A stretch of DNA of 20,815 nt from Acidimicrobiia bacterium (GCA_009377735.1 WHTL01000019.1:1-20815), one strand, 5' to 3'. Counted from the stretch's first letter, positions 1-6,775 are shown. Numbers and translations are program-made. Notes: generated by a model from the letters alone, not told the origin.

Positions 1-57
1 CTCAGACGAGACACCCTCCTCCGGAAGACTTCCCGAATCCTTCTTATTCGTCATCAT
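1..57 (-). CDS. 5' end of an unidentified minus-strand gene (partial)
   Basis: Reading leftwards from a double ATG (at 57 and 54) there are 19 codons without a stop to the window edge, giving a hydrophilic N-terminus (MMTNKKDSG...). A Shine-Dalgarno-like AAAGGA lies 3 nt before the first ATG and 6 nt before the second, so the second is the better-spaced start. The piece is too short to identify a family. It would be transcribed away from the IS110 remnant and miaB. Confidence 0.35.
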   Translation of the reverse strand, partial: MMTNKKDSGSLPEEGVSSE

Positions 58-133
58 GGTCCTTTCAAGGACCCTGACTCCAACCCGTCAGAGTCCACTA
101 TCACAGACCACCCCTCTTACACAGAGGATCTGA

Positions 134-493
134 CACGCCCTGGGCGAGCACGGTATCGGGATGCTCACCGCAGCGTCCATCCTCGCTGAGGTCGCCGGTA
201 GTGGCGGGTTCGAAACCGACCGCCATTTCGCGTCATGGGCGGGCGTGTCCCCCCTCGACGCCTCGTCGGGGAAACAGGAACGACATCGACTCAACCGGGG
301 AGGCAACCGGCAAGCCAACCGGGCCATCCACCTGATGATCACCACCCAACTCGCACAAAAAGGACAAGCCCACCACTACGTCAACCGTCGCATCACCGAA
401 GACGGCAAGACCAAACGAGAAGCCATCAGAGCAGCCAAACGCTACGCCGCCCGACGCATCTGGAAGATCCTCAAAACCCACGGCTTGACATAG
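134..493 (+). pseudogene. IS110-family transposase, C-terminal fragment
   Basis: The translation matches the C-terminal (transposase_20) half of IS110-family transposases. It has the helix-hairpin-like GIGMLTAASILAEV, then the FASWAGVSPLDASSGK segment, the R-GGNRQANRAIH segment and a basic C-terminus. The frame is closed upstream by a TGA at 131-133 and the N-terminal DEDD catalytic domain (about 200 residues) is absent, so the copy is 5'-truncated and cannot be active. The real end is the TAG at 491-493. IS110 elements lack conventional terminal inverted repeats, so the exact element boundary is not visible. It lies just upstream of miaB, where a recA/recX region might be expected in relatives. 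The short sequence at 113-140 before it may be the end of another element, but this is uncertain. Confidence 0.8.
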
Positions 494-568
494 AAGAGCC
501 CTCGACAGCGCCTACGGCGGTACATCCAGACGGGCACCGAGTCGCGGAGGTGAGATAGCAACTCCCCC

Positions 569-574
569 TACAAT
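569..574 (+). promoter_or_regulatory. Probable -10 element of miaB (leaderless)
   Basis: TACAAT differs from TATAAT at one position and ends 8 nt before the ATG at 583, so transcription would start at or within two bases of the start codon. No Shine-Dalgarno sequence lies between them. No convincing -35 was found. Confidence 0.4.
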
Positions 575-582
575 TCTTGCAG

Positions 583-1965
583 ATGAGCCAATCCGTTTTT
601 CTTTCCAGCCCCACCGTGCGAACCACCCGGAATCCCACCCGTGGCGGTCGTCGCTATCTGGTGCGCACTTTTGGGTGTCAGATGAACGAACACGACTCCG
701 AGCGGATCGCAGGGCTCCTCGAATCCGACGGGATGGAGCGCACCGACGAGCTAGATGATGCCGATGTCGTATTCATCAATACCTGCACCATCCGAGAGAA
801 CGCCGACAACCGACTCTACGGTAATCTGGGACATCTCAAACAGTGGAAGGACCAACGTCCCGATCTGATGTTGGTGGTGGGCGGGTGTGCCGCCCAGAAG
901 GACAAAGAGTATGTCCGCGAGCGTGCCCCCTGGGTCGATGTCGTCATGGGGACACACAACCTCGATCGTGTGCTAGATCTCATGGATCATGCCGAGGATT
1001 GGGGTCCGATCACCGAGGTGGTGGACGAGCTCCAAGCCATGCCCTCGTCACTCCCGGTTCGACGGGAGATGGACCACTCGGCGTGGATCACCATCCAGGT
1101 CGGGTGTAACAACACCTGTACGTTCTGCATCGTCCCTTCCGTTCGCGGCCAGGAGATTTCCCGGCGTCCGGGTGAGATCGTGGGAGAGGTGGAGTCGTTG
1201 GTCCGCGAAGGTGTCGTCGAGGTCACACTCCTCGGTCAGAACGTCGACACGTATGGCCGTGACCTTGCCATCGACGGCAGGCGTCGTCCCATCTTCGGCG
1301 ACCTCCTGCGTCGGGTCGGTGGCGTCCCAGGAATCCGTCGGGTGCGCTTCACCAGCCCGCATCCCAACGACTTCAGGGAGGATGTCGCCAGCGCAATGGC
1401 CGAGACCGAAGCGGTGTGCGAACAGCTCCACTTCCCCCTCCAATCCGGTTCCGACCGGATTCTTGCCGCCATGCACCGTGGCTACAACAAACGCAAATAC
1501 ATGGACCGGTTGGCGATGGCGCGTCGCACGATCGCGGATCTTGCCGTGTCGACGGACATCATCGTTGGTTTCCCTGGCGAGACAGAAGAGGATTTTGACG
1601 CCACCATGGACGTCGTCTCGACGGCCCGTTTCGACCAGGCCTTCACGTTCATCTTCTCGGATCGTCCGGGTACGGCGGCTGCCGATATGACAGATGATTT
1701 CGTCGATCCTGACGTGATCCAGGAGCGCTACATGAGGCTGATCGAGGTGCAGAATCGGATCAGCCGGGAAAGTAACGACGAACAGGTGGGTCGTGTTGTG
1801 GAGGTCCTATCCGAGGGGCCATCGAAGAAGGATCCCGAGATGGCCACCACCCGCACCCGTGACGGACGTGTCGTCCATGTGGCGGGGCGGATTCCACCGG
1901 GGACCTTCCTCGAGGTGGAGTTGATCGACTCGGCCATGCATCACCTGGTAGGGAGTCCCCGCTGA
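583..1965 (+). CDS. miaB: tRNA-2-methylthio-N6-dimethylallyladenosine synthase MiaB
   Basis: Radical SAM methylthiotransferase that adds the 2-methylthio group to i6A37 of tRNAs reading UNN codons; it acts after MiaA, whose gene follows immediately. The 460-residue product has the family's three parts. The N-terminal UPF0004 domain carries the three cysteines of the auxiliary [4Fe-4S] cluster (C32 in FGCQMNEHDSE, C68 in NTCTIRENA, C102 in VGGCAAQ). The radical SAM core has CNNTCTFC (C175, C179, C182), followed by LGQNVDTYG and the LQSGSDRIL segment. A C-terminal TRAM domain follows. The NTCTIREnA and FGCQMN motifs favour MiaB over the related RimO and MtaB. I chose ATG 583 because of the -10 element just upstream; a TTG at 577 is the other option. 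The stop overlaps the proposed CTG start of miaA. Confidence 0.95.
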   Translation: MSQSVFLSSPTVRTTRNPTRGGRRYLVRTFGCQMNEHDSERIAGLLESDGMERTDELDDADVVFINTCTIRENADNRLYGNLGHLKQWKDQRPDLMLVVGGCAAQKDKEYVRERAPWVDVVMGTHNLDRVLDLMDHAEDWGPITEVVDELQAMPSSLPVRREMDHSAWITIQVGCNNTCTFCIVPSVRGQEISRRPGEIVGEVESLVREGVVEVTLLGQNVDTYGRDLAIDGRRRPIFGDLLRRVGGVPGIRRVRFTSPHPNDFREDVASAMAETEAVCEQLHFPLQSGSDRILAAMHRGYNKRKYMDRLAMARRTIADLAVSTDIIVGFPGETEEDFDATMDVVSTARFDQAFTFIFSDRPGTAAADMTDDFVDPDVIQERYMRLIEVQNRISRESNDEQVGRVVEVLSEGPSKKDPEMATTRTRDGRVVHVAGRIPPGTFLEVELIDSAMHHLVGSPR

Positions 1966-2864
1966 CCAGGCTGTGGGCGGTGCTGGGACCCACGGCCTCC
2001 GGCAAGACCTGCACGGCCATCGAGCTGGCCGAGAGGATCGACGCAGAGATCATCTCCGTGGATTCCATGCAGGTGTACCGGGGGATGGACATCGGGACGG
2101 CCAAGGCGACAACCGAGGAGCAAGCCCGCGTTCGCCATCACATGATCGATGTGGTGGAACCGGAGGAGACCTTCGATGTAGTCCAGTTCCGGGAAATGGG
2201 TCGAGCGGTCATCGACACCGGCAGGCCAATGGTCATCGTGGGTGGCTCCGGTCTCCATTTTCGGAGCTTGGTGGACCCTATGTCATTCGCCCCCTCAGAT
2301 CCAGCAGTTCGTGAGGAGTTGGGCGGATTACCCCTGGAAGAGGTCGTGGCAGAACTCCTCAGCATTGACTCCGAGTCCGGAACCCATGTCGATCTATCCA
2401 ACCCAAGACGGGTGGTGCGAGCCCTGGAGATCGCTCACCTCGGCGGTGGGACTCCCACCGAGCGCGCCATTTCGCCGGAGGCCATCCAACTTCGCGAGTA
2501 CATCCCGCAAATCCCCTTCCGGGCCGTTGGTCTAGATCCGGGCGACCGGATTGCAGATCGGATAGGGATCAGAACCCAACGGATGAGCGCCGACGGGCTC
2601 CTTGCCGAGGTAGCGAGGCTTGCGCCGCGTCTCGGACCTACCGCCCGAACAGCGGTCGGTTATCGCCAACTCCTCGAGGTGGTGACTGGCGAGATCAGTG
2701 AGGACGCCGGCTTCGATGCGGTGGAGTCGGTGACGAGACATCTGGTGCGCCGCCAACGCACCTTCTTCCGACGTGACCCGCGGATACAGTGGCTGCCCTG
2801 GGATGATGACCCCCGCCGTATGGTCGGCGCGGCGCTGGCCCACCTACAAAATGGGGATCGGTAA
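1962..2864 (+). CDS. miaA: tRNA dimethylallyltransferase MiaA, probable CTG start
   Basis: Transfers the dimethylallyl group of DMAPP to N6 of A37 in tRNAs, making the substrate for MiaB. Visible motifs are the P-loop GPTASGKT, the DSMQVYRGMDIGTAK segment typical of MiaA, RHHMIDVVEPEETFDV, the VIVGGSGLHFRSL segment, and the C-terminal TRHLVRRQRTFFRRDPRIQWL tRNA-contact region. The first ordinary start codon is GTG at 1980, but that leaves only two residues before GPTASGKT and removes most of the first beta strand. Starting at CTG 1962 gives MTRLWAVLGPT, the normal family spacing. The CTG overlaps the miaB TGA (CTGA) and has GGGAG (1951-1955) 6 nt upstream. I therefore call CTG, giving 300 residues; a start at 1980 would give 294. 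It is translationally coupled to miaB. Confidence 0.93.
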   Translation: MTRLWAVLGPTASGKTCTAIELAERIDAEIISVDSMQVYRGMDIGTAKATTEEQARVRHHMIDVVEPEETFDVVQFREMGRAVIDTGRPMVIVGGSGLHFRSLVDPMSFAPSDPAVREELGGLPLEEVVAELLSIDSESGTHVDLSNPRRVVRALEIAHLGGGTPTERAISPEAIQLREYIPQIPFRAVGLDPGDRIADRIGIRTQRMSADGLLAEVARLAPRLGPTARTAVGYRQLLEVVTGEISEDAGFDAVESVTRHLVRRQRTFFRRDPRIQWLPWDDDPRRMVGAALAHLQNGDR

Positions 2865-2904
2865 GGTTGACATCGCCTCCACAGCCGGCAAGGAGACACC
2901 ACTA

Positions 2905-3654
2905 GTGCGCTTCACCAAGATGCAGGGTCTGGGAAACGACTTCATTGTCGTCGATGACGTTGAAATGACATCCGACCTGGTTCGAGACCTGTGTGACCGC
3001 CGATTCGGAGTGGGTGCCGATGGCGTTCTCCGGGTCACCGAGGGGCCGACCATGGAGTACTGGAACGCCGATGGCGGCGCCGCCGAAATGTGCGGCAACG
3101 GGCTGCGTTGTGTGGCCCTCTACGCCCGGGACCGGGGGATGGTGAGTGGTGAAGCATTCCTGATCGGGACGCCTGTGGGCGATCGTGGGGCAGTGATCGT
3201 GCCCGATGCAGTCACCGTCGAATTGGGCCAGGTATCCGTGGGTGAGTCGGTGGTCTTCCTCGATCGGGATTGGGTTCTGGTAGATGTCGGGAACCCCCAT
3301 GCCGTCACCTGGGTCGATGACCTCGATCAGATCGACGTGGCCGGGGTGGGTAGCCGAATGCAGGAAGAATTCCCCAACGGGGTGAATGTGGAATTCGTCA
3401 CGATCGACTCATCGAGTCGGCTCAACATGAGAGTTTGGGAGAGGGGAGTGGGGGAGACCCTGGCATGCGGCACGGGCATCGTGGCAGCGGCAGCAGCGTC
3501 GATCCGTCATTACGGAGCTGCATCAGAGGTAGAGGTAGTGGTGCCCGGCGGCACCGCCGGCGTGAGCCTCGTAGACGGTGTCGCACATCTGAGCGGACCA
3601 GCCGAGTATGTGTTCGAGGGCGTGTGGAACCCGCTCGGCCCCCACGGGGGTTGA
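2905..3654 (+). CDS. dapF: Diaminopimelate epimerase DapF
   Basis: Interconverts LL- and meso-diaminopimelate for lysine and peptidoglycan synthesis. The 249-residue protein begins MRFTKMQGLGNDF, the standard DapF N-terminus. It contains GVGADGVL, NADGGAAEMCGNGLRC with the first catalytic cysteine (C63), the VDVGNPHAV segment, and ACGTGIVAAAAA with the second catalytic cysteine (C188). The GTG start has AAGGAG at 2890-2895, 9 nt upstream. The open frame extends further 5' into miaA, but those codons do not resemble DapF. It is somewhat shorter than the 274-residue E. coli enzyme. It follows miaA by 40 nt, as in mycobacteria where miaA and dapF are also adjacent, and converges on lexA with an 18-nt gap and no obvious terminator between them. 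Confidence 0.96.
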   Translation: MRFTKMQGLGNDFIVVDDVEMTSDLVRDLCDRRFGVGADGVLRVTEGPTMEYWNADGGAAEMCGNGLRCVALYARDRGMVSGEAFLIGTPVGDRGAVIVPDAVTVELGQVSVGESVVFLDRDWVLVDVGNPHAVTWVDDLDQIDVAGVGSRMQEEFPNGVNVEFVTIDSSSRLNMRVWERGVGETLACGTGIVAAAAASIRHYGAASEVEVVVPGGTAGVSLVDGVAHLSGPAEYVFEGVWNPLGPHGG

Positions 3655-3672
3655 TGGTTGAGGTAAAGGGGA

Positions 3673-4299
3673 TTACATCCGGCGGAGGACCGATACGACC
3701 CTGCCGATTATCTCCACACCCTCGGTGAACTCCATGGGTTCCATTCTGGGATTCTCGGGCTCGAGGATCACCTTGCCCTCGGAGCGTCTGAGACGCTTGA
3801 CGGTTGCCTCCTCACCATCGACGAGAGCAGCAACGATCTCTCCGTCGTTGGCATGATCCTGACGGTGGATGGCAACTAGGTCGCCATCGAGTATCCCCGC
3901 CTCGATCATGGAGTCGCCCTTGATCTCCAGGAGGAATACTGGGCCGTCTCCGATGAGCGCCTCGGGGAGGCGGAGGACATCGTCAACATGTTCCGCCGCG
4001 AGGATGGGTGTTCCGGCGGCGATCCTACCCACCACGGGGATATCACGGACAGGTCCCGCCGTGACGTCATAGCCGCTGTCGGTATCGAGCACCTCGATCG
4101 CCCTGGGTTTGGTGGGGTCACGTCGGATGGCACCCGCATCGACGAGTGAGGAGAGATGGCTGTGGACCGTTGAGGGGGAGGAGAGCCCGAGTGCCGCGCC
4201 GATCTCACGAACCGAGGGTGGATACCCGCGGTCGACCACCGTTTCCCTGATGAACTGCAACACCTGCTGTTGTCTTGCCGTGAGGTCGTCTTGATTCAT
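3673..4299 (-). CDS. lexA: SOS transcriptional repressor LexA
   Basis: Repressor of the DNA-damage regulon that self-cleaves on RecA filaments. The 208-residue protein has the N-terminal winged helix-turn-helix (about residues 1-70, with PPSVREIGAALGLSSPSTVHSHL). An S24 peptidase domain follows, with the Ala95-Gly96 cleavage site in RIAAGTP, nucleophile Ser130 in GDSMIEAGI and the general base Lys168 in EATVKRL. All catalytic elements are intact. The ATG has AAGGAG 8 nt upstream (4313-4308). Four LexA boxes lie in the divergent region with the LysM gene, two arranged around each promoter, so lexA should be autoregulated. The stop faces dapF. Confidence 0.97.
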   Translation of the reverse strand: MNQDDLTARQQQVLQFIRETVVDRGYPPSVREIGAALGLSSPSTVHSHLSSLVDAGAIRRDPTKPRAIEVLDTDSGYDVTAGPVRDIPVVGRIAAGTPILAAEHVDDVLRLPEALIGDGPVFLLEIKGDSMIEAGILDGDLVAIHRQDHANDGEIVAALVDGEEATVKRLRRSEGKVILEPENPRMEPMEFTEGVEIIGRVVSVLRRM

Positions 4300-4356
4300 G
4301 ATGCTCTCTCCTTGGCTCCTGTCCCAGCTTGGGGTCGGTTGTCAGCGGGTCCGAAA

Positions 4357-4370
4357 CGAACACATGTTCT
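4357..4370. promoter_or_regulatory. LexA (SOS) box 1
   Basis: CGAACACATGTTCT matches the Gram-positive SOS box CGAAC-N4-GTTCG in all but the last base. It lies next to the predicted lexA transcription start. Confidence 0.85.
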
Positions 4371-4378
4371 TGTCTGTA

Positions 4379-4407
4379 ACGCTACCGGTGTCTACCCGGC
4401 CCTCCAA
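4379..4407 (-). promoter_or_regulatory. Predicted lexA promoter
   Basis: Read on the minus strand: TTGGAG (4407-4402) as -35, a 17-bp spacer, and TAGCGT (4384-4379) as an actinobacterial TANNNT-type -10. Transcription would start near 4372, leaving a leader of about 70 nt. LexA box 4405-4418 overlaps the -35 and box 4357-4370 lies at the transcript start. The hexamers are only moderately conserved. Confidence 0.45.
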
Positions 4408-4418
4408 ACATTTGTTCG
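4405..4418. promoter_or_regulatory. LexA (SOS) box 2
   Basis: CAAACATTTGTTCG has one mismatch to CGAAC-N4-GTTCG. It overlaps the predicted lexA -35 hexamer. Confidence 0.75.
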
Positions 4419-4425
4419 ATTAAGC

Positions 4426-4455
4426 TTGACATCGAACACCTGTTCGTGCCATACT
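4426..4455 (+). promoter_or_regulatory. Promoter of the SOS-controlled LysM gene
   Basis: A perfect TTGACA -35 (4426-4431), an 18-bp spacer holding LexA box 3, and CATACT (4450-4455) as -10. Start near 4462, inside LexA box 4. The initial transcript contains a small hairpin (CGGTGG/CCACCG, 4475-4491) and a second short one (GATCC/GGATC, 4493-4508). Confidence 0.7.
4433..4446. promoter_or_regulatory. LexA (SOS) box 3
   Basis: CGAACACCTGTTCG is a perfect CGAAC-N4-GTTCG palindrome and fills the spacer between the -35 and -10 of the LysM gene. Confidence 0.92.
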
Positions 4456-4457
4456 AG

Positions 4458-4471
4458 CGAACAGACGTTCG
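4458..4471. promoter_or_regulatory. LexA (SOS) box 4
   Basis: CGAACAGACGTTCG is a perfect match to the consensus and covers the expected transcription start of the LysM gene, 25 bp (centre to centre) from box 3. Confidence 0.92.
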
Positions 4472-4697
4472 GAGCGGTGGTATTTCCACCGAGATCCAAA
4501 ACCGGATCGGAATCCTGACAGGAACCGAATGAGACCAATGACAGCGAAGAGCACCACCGGACCAACAGGGGACGCCATGGAGCTGACACCAACCATCACG
4601 GCGACGAGCCAACGTTTCGCACCCAGCGCGGGTGTGAGCGTTGACCAAACGGCGCCGACATGGTCACCGGCGTCGGGCGGTCCGCTTCGTCATACGG

Positions 4698-4751
4698 CGG
4701 AGGGTCGCTATCAGGCGGAGGGTCGCTATCAGACGGAGGGTCGGTACGAAG
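4698..4751 (+). repeat. Three tandem 18-bp repeats in the LysM leader
   Basis: Units 4698-4715, 4716-4733 and 4734-4751 follow CGGAGGGTCGCTATCAG plus one base. The first two differ only at the last base; the third diverges in its second half. They sit between the SOS promoter and the best-supported start codon. Because 18 is a multiple of three they stay open in the LysM frame and would read AEGRYQ, AEGRYQ, TEGRYE if the upstream ATG at 4529 is used. Each unit contains GGAGGG, a ribosome-binding-like core. Confidence 0.85.
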
Positions 4752-4825
4752 TTCTGTCGGGGTCAGTCCGTAACGTCACACGGGTTCGGCCATCACCGAG
4801 GCCGGGACCACAGGAGGAATACCGC

Positions 4826-5143
4826 ATGCACAACATGCAGGCAACACAGAAACCGCTCTCGCGGCAGTTCATAGCCGTCATCCGGCTACTCGTTCTCGTC
4901 GCTGCCGCGAGTGCGGTCCTCCTTCTTCTCATGGGTGACACCGGGGCAGAAGCCGAAGCACCCGAGGCCACACCGGTCACGTACCGAGTGGAGTCTGGGG
5001 ACACTCTCTGGCAGATTGCGGAGCCCCATACCGATCCTGGCGGGGATGTCCGTGAGACAGTCCGCCATCTGTTGGAGCTGAATGATCTTGATGGAGCCGA
5101 TCTCCATCCCGGTCAGGTGCTTCTTGTCCCCGCAACCTCCTGA
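4826..5143 (+). CDS. SOS-inducible LysM membrane protein (YneA/Rv2719c-like)
   Basis: A 105-residue protein with a short cytoplasmic N-terminus, one membrane segment (about 15-36) and an extracytoplasmic LysM domain (about 51-102, with YRVESGDTLWQIA and LHPGQVLLVP) that should bind peptidoglycan. Its place divergent from lexA and upstream of nrdR, its size and its two perfect LexA boxes match B. subtilis YneA and mycobacterial Rv2719c, which act on cell division or the wall after DNA damage. That function is inferred from position and architecture. I chose ATG 4826 because AGGAGG (4812-4817) lies 8 nt upstream. The same frame is open back to ATG 4529 (weak GGAA 4 nt upstream), which would add 99 low-complexity residues including the AEGRYQ repeats. 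Confidence 0.85.
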   Translation: MHNMQATQKPLSRQFIAVIRLLVLVAAASAVLLLLMGDTGAEAEAPEATPVTYRVESGDTLWQIAEPHTDPGGDVRETVRHLLELNDLDGADLHPGQVLLVPATS

Positions 5144-5201
5144 CGAGAGCACTACGGAACCGAGTCATCGCCATCCTCCTCGGCGGATTACCCTCGGACC
5201 C

Positions 5202-5672
5202 ATGCGTTGCCCCAATTGTGGACAGAGTGACACGCGTGTGATCGACAGCCGTCCTGCAGACGGAGGGGGTTCGGTTCGTCGTCGTAGGGTGTGTGCCACC
5301 TGTGAAGCACGATTCACAACCTATGAACGGGTTGAGGCGTCCCTGTTGGTGGCCAAGAGGGGCGGGGCCACAGAGCCGTTCGATGTCTCCAAGGTCGCCC
5401 GTGGGGTGGGTGCGGCACTGGCCGACCGTCCGGTACCCGCCCGGGGAGTCTCCTCACTGATCGCCGAAATCGAGGAGAAGGCTCGCGATCACGATGGGCC
5501 GGTTCCTACAGAGAAGATCGGCCATTGGGTGCTGGAGGCATTACGTACCATCGACGAAGTCGCCTACCTCCGGTTTGCCAGCGTCTACAAGGAGTTCCAG
5601 GGCGCGGCCGACTTCGAGCGGGAGATGGCTGCCCTCGAATCCTCGATCGAGGACCAGTCGGAGCGGAGCTAG
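5202..5672 (+). CDS. nrdR: Transcriptional repressor NrdR
   Basis: ATP/dATP-sensing repressor of ribonucleotide reductase genes. The 156-residue product starts with the NrdR zinc ribbon (MRCPNCGQSDTRVIDSR, C3 and C6; RRRRVCATCEARFTTYER, C31 and C34). An ATP-cone domain follows (about 46-136, LLVAKRGGATEPFDVSKVARG through RFASVYKEF). Length and motifs are standard. The start at 5202 is fixed by the conserved MRCP N-terminus; the ribosome-binding site is weak (GGCGGA, about 12 nt upstream). Position after the lexA-divergent LysM gene is the same as in Mycobacterium (Rv2720-Rv2719c-Rv2718c). No ribonucleotide reductase gene is in the window. Confidence 0.96.
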   Translation: MRCPNCGQSDTRVIDSRPADGGGSVRRRRVCATCEARFTTYERVEASLLVAKRGGATEPFDVSKVARGVGAALADRPVPARGVSSLIAEIEEKARDHDGPVPTEKIGHWVLEALRTIDEVAYLRFASVYKEFQGAADFEREMAALESSIEDQSERS

Positions 5673-6016
5673 CCGGCGGCGATCCGTAGGGCGACACCGA
5701 CCCCGATCACCAGCAGAGTGGTGATGGTAGGACTCAACCAGGATGACAGTCGTTCCATGCGTGCGCTCTGAACGGGGGCGGTCGCCGTAACCATCTCGCT
5801 GATATCGGATGTCGCCCACAATTGTGATGTCATGTCGGCGCCGACCCGAGATAATGGCATCCGCAGCTTTTTGGTGGGCAATGCCTGTCCCATACTGGCC
5901 GCCTGGAGCGCCTCCTGGAAGGTTTCGGGCAGTAGCACCGGACGACGATCGGGTCGGGCAGGGCTCGACGGATCTCGATCCTCCGACCAATGTCCGGGTC
6001 TATCTCCGAAACCCAT
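5669..6016 (-). CDS. Hypothetical protein with C-terminal membrane anchor
   Basis: I do not recognise a family with confidence. The open frame runs from 6172, but its first 52 codons are arginine-rich and featureless. From ATG 6016 the 115-residue product has a hydrophilic start, a central amphipathic stretch (LPETFQEALQAASMGQAL) and one C-terminal hydrophobic segment (about residues 89-112, with LSPTITTLLVIGVGVAL) ending in RIAAG. Codon choice in the last 90 residues looks coding. The arrangement faintly recalls the C-terminal end of GspF/PilC/TadC-type membrane proteins, so it could be a remnant of one, or a tail-anchored protein. Its stop codon overlaps that of nrdR (convergent, 4 bp shared). 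No strong ribosome-binding site is visible. Confidence 0.4.
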   Translation of the reverse strand: MGFGDRPGHWSEDRDPSSPARPDRRPVLLPETFQEALQAASMGQALPTKKLRMPLSRVGADMTSQLWATSDISEMVTATAPVQSARMERLSSWLSPTITTLLVIGVGVALRIAAG

Positions 6017-6172
6017 TGCTGTTACCCCGGCGAAGGAACGATGGCTCCTCTTGGCGTCACGACGCGCTGGCTTTACCGACGCTAGGGCGGAGCGCAACGA
6101 CGCGGCAGGGTCGTAACGGTGGGTAGTGTGACGGCCTCGGCGCGTTCCGAGCGTCACGGTAGGCTGGTTCAT

Positions 6173-6295
6173 ATGTCTCCCGCAGGTTTTCTCCGCCGTC
6201 GGAACTCATCCGACTCCATCGATCCGATCCCGCACAATGTCCGGGCTCATGATCCTCTGAGTCGGCGGGCTCCTAGCCCACGGTCTCTTACGTGA
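6173..6295 (+). CDS. Possible 40-residue leader ORF upstream of dut
   Basis: The ATG at 6173 opens 40 codons (MSPAGFLRRRN...) whose TGA overlaps the GTG start of dut (GTGA). A TANNNT-type hexamer (TAGGCT, 6160-6165) ends 7 nt before the ATG, so a leaderless transcript is possible. The product is arginine/serine-rich with no recognisable domain. It may simply be open by chance; the overlap with dut is the only positive argument. Confidence 0.2.
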   Translation: MSPAGFLRRRNSSDSIDPIPHNVRAHDPLSRRAPSPRSLT

Positions 6296-6726
6296 TCGAG
6301 CTTAGCTATGCCCTCCTCGATGATCGGGGATTCCCGCCGGAGCGCATGCATCCCGGCGACGCCGGGTTCGATCTCCGTTGTTGTGAGGACTTCTCCCTCG
6401 CGGCAGGTGACCGGATGGCGGTTCCCACCGGTATCGCGGTGGCAATCCCAGAGGGACACTGCGGTCTGGTCCTACCACGCAGTGGGCTAGCGGCGCGCCA
6501 TGGAATTTCGGTGGTCAATACACCGGGTCTCATCGACTCCGGTTACCGAGGTGAGGTACGGATTCTTCTTATCAACCACGGCGACGAGGATGTTGCCTTC
6601 GAGGCCGGTGATCGGGTGGCACAACTCATCGTCAGCCCGATACCGGACATCGCCCTTGTGGCCGTGGAGCAGTTAGGGGATACGGCGCGGGGCGCCGGCG
6701 GATTGGGGTCGACAGGGCGGAGATAG
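6292..6726 (+). CDS. dut: dUTP diphosphatase (trimeric dUTPase)
   Basis: Hydrolyses dUTP to dUMP and PPi, keeping uracil out of DNA and supplying dTMP synthesis. The 144-residue protein shows all five trimeric dUTPase motifs: I (HPGDAGFDLRC), II (PRSGLAARHG), III (GLIDSGYRGEVRILLINHG, with the catalytic Asp), IV (GDRVAQLIV) and V (RGAGGLGSTGRR). In motif V the residue that normally stacks on the uracil (Phe in RGxGGFGSTG) is Leu, and the chain stops right after GSTGRR. The GTG start at 6292 overlaps the stop of a small upstream ORF. A tRNA cluster follows 88 nt downstream with its own promoter. Confidence 0.95.
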   Translation: MIELSYALLDDRGFPPERMHPGDAGFDLRCCEDFSLAAGDRMAVPTGIAVAIPEGHCGLVLPRSGLAARHGISVVNTPGLIDSGYRGEVRILLINHGDEDVAFEAGDRVAQLIVSPIPDIALVAVEQLGDTARGAGGLGSTGRR

Positions 6727-6775
6727 GAACCAGTCCTCGCGGGATTCGACGAGGGTGCCGACGACATGGCCGGCA

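Noticed and set aside
485..490. TTGACA at the 3' end of the IS110 remnant as an outward-facing -35 driving miaB
   Set aside because: No acceptable -10 lies 15-19 bp downstream; the next TANNNT-like hexamers are too far away, and the TACAAT at 569 fits miaB better.
989..1690. Overlapping 233-codon plus-strand frame within miaB
   Set aside because: It is an out-of-frame shadow of miaB, rich in Arg and Ser and without any domain; all conserved MiaB motifs are in the other frame.
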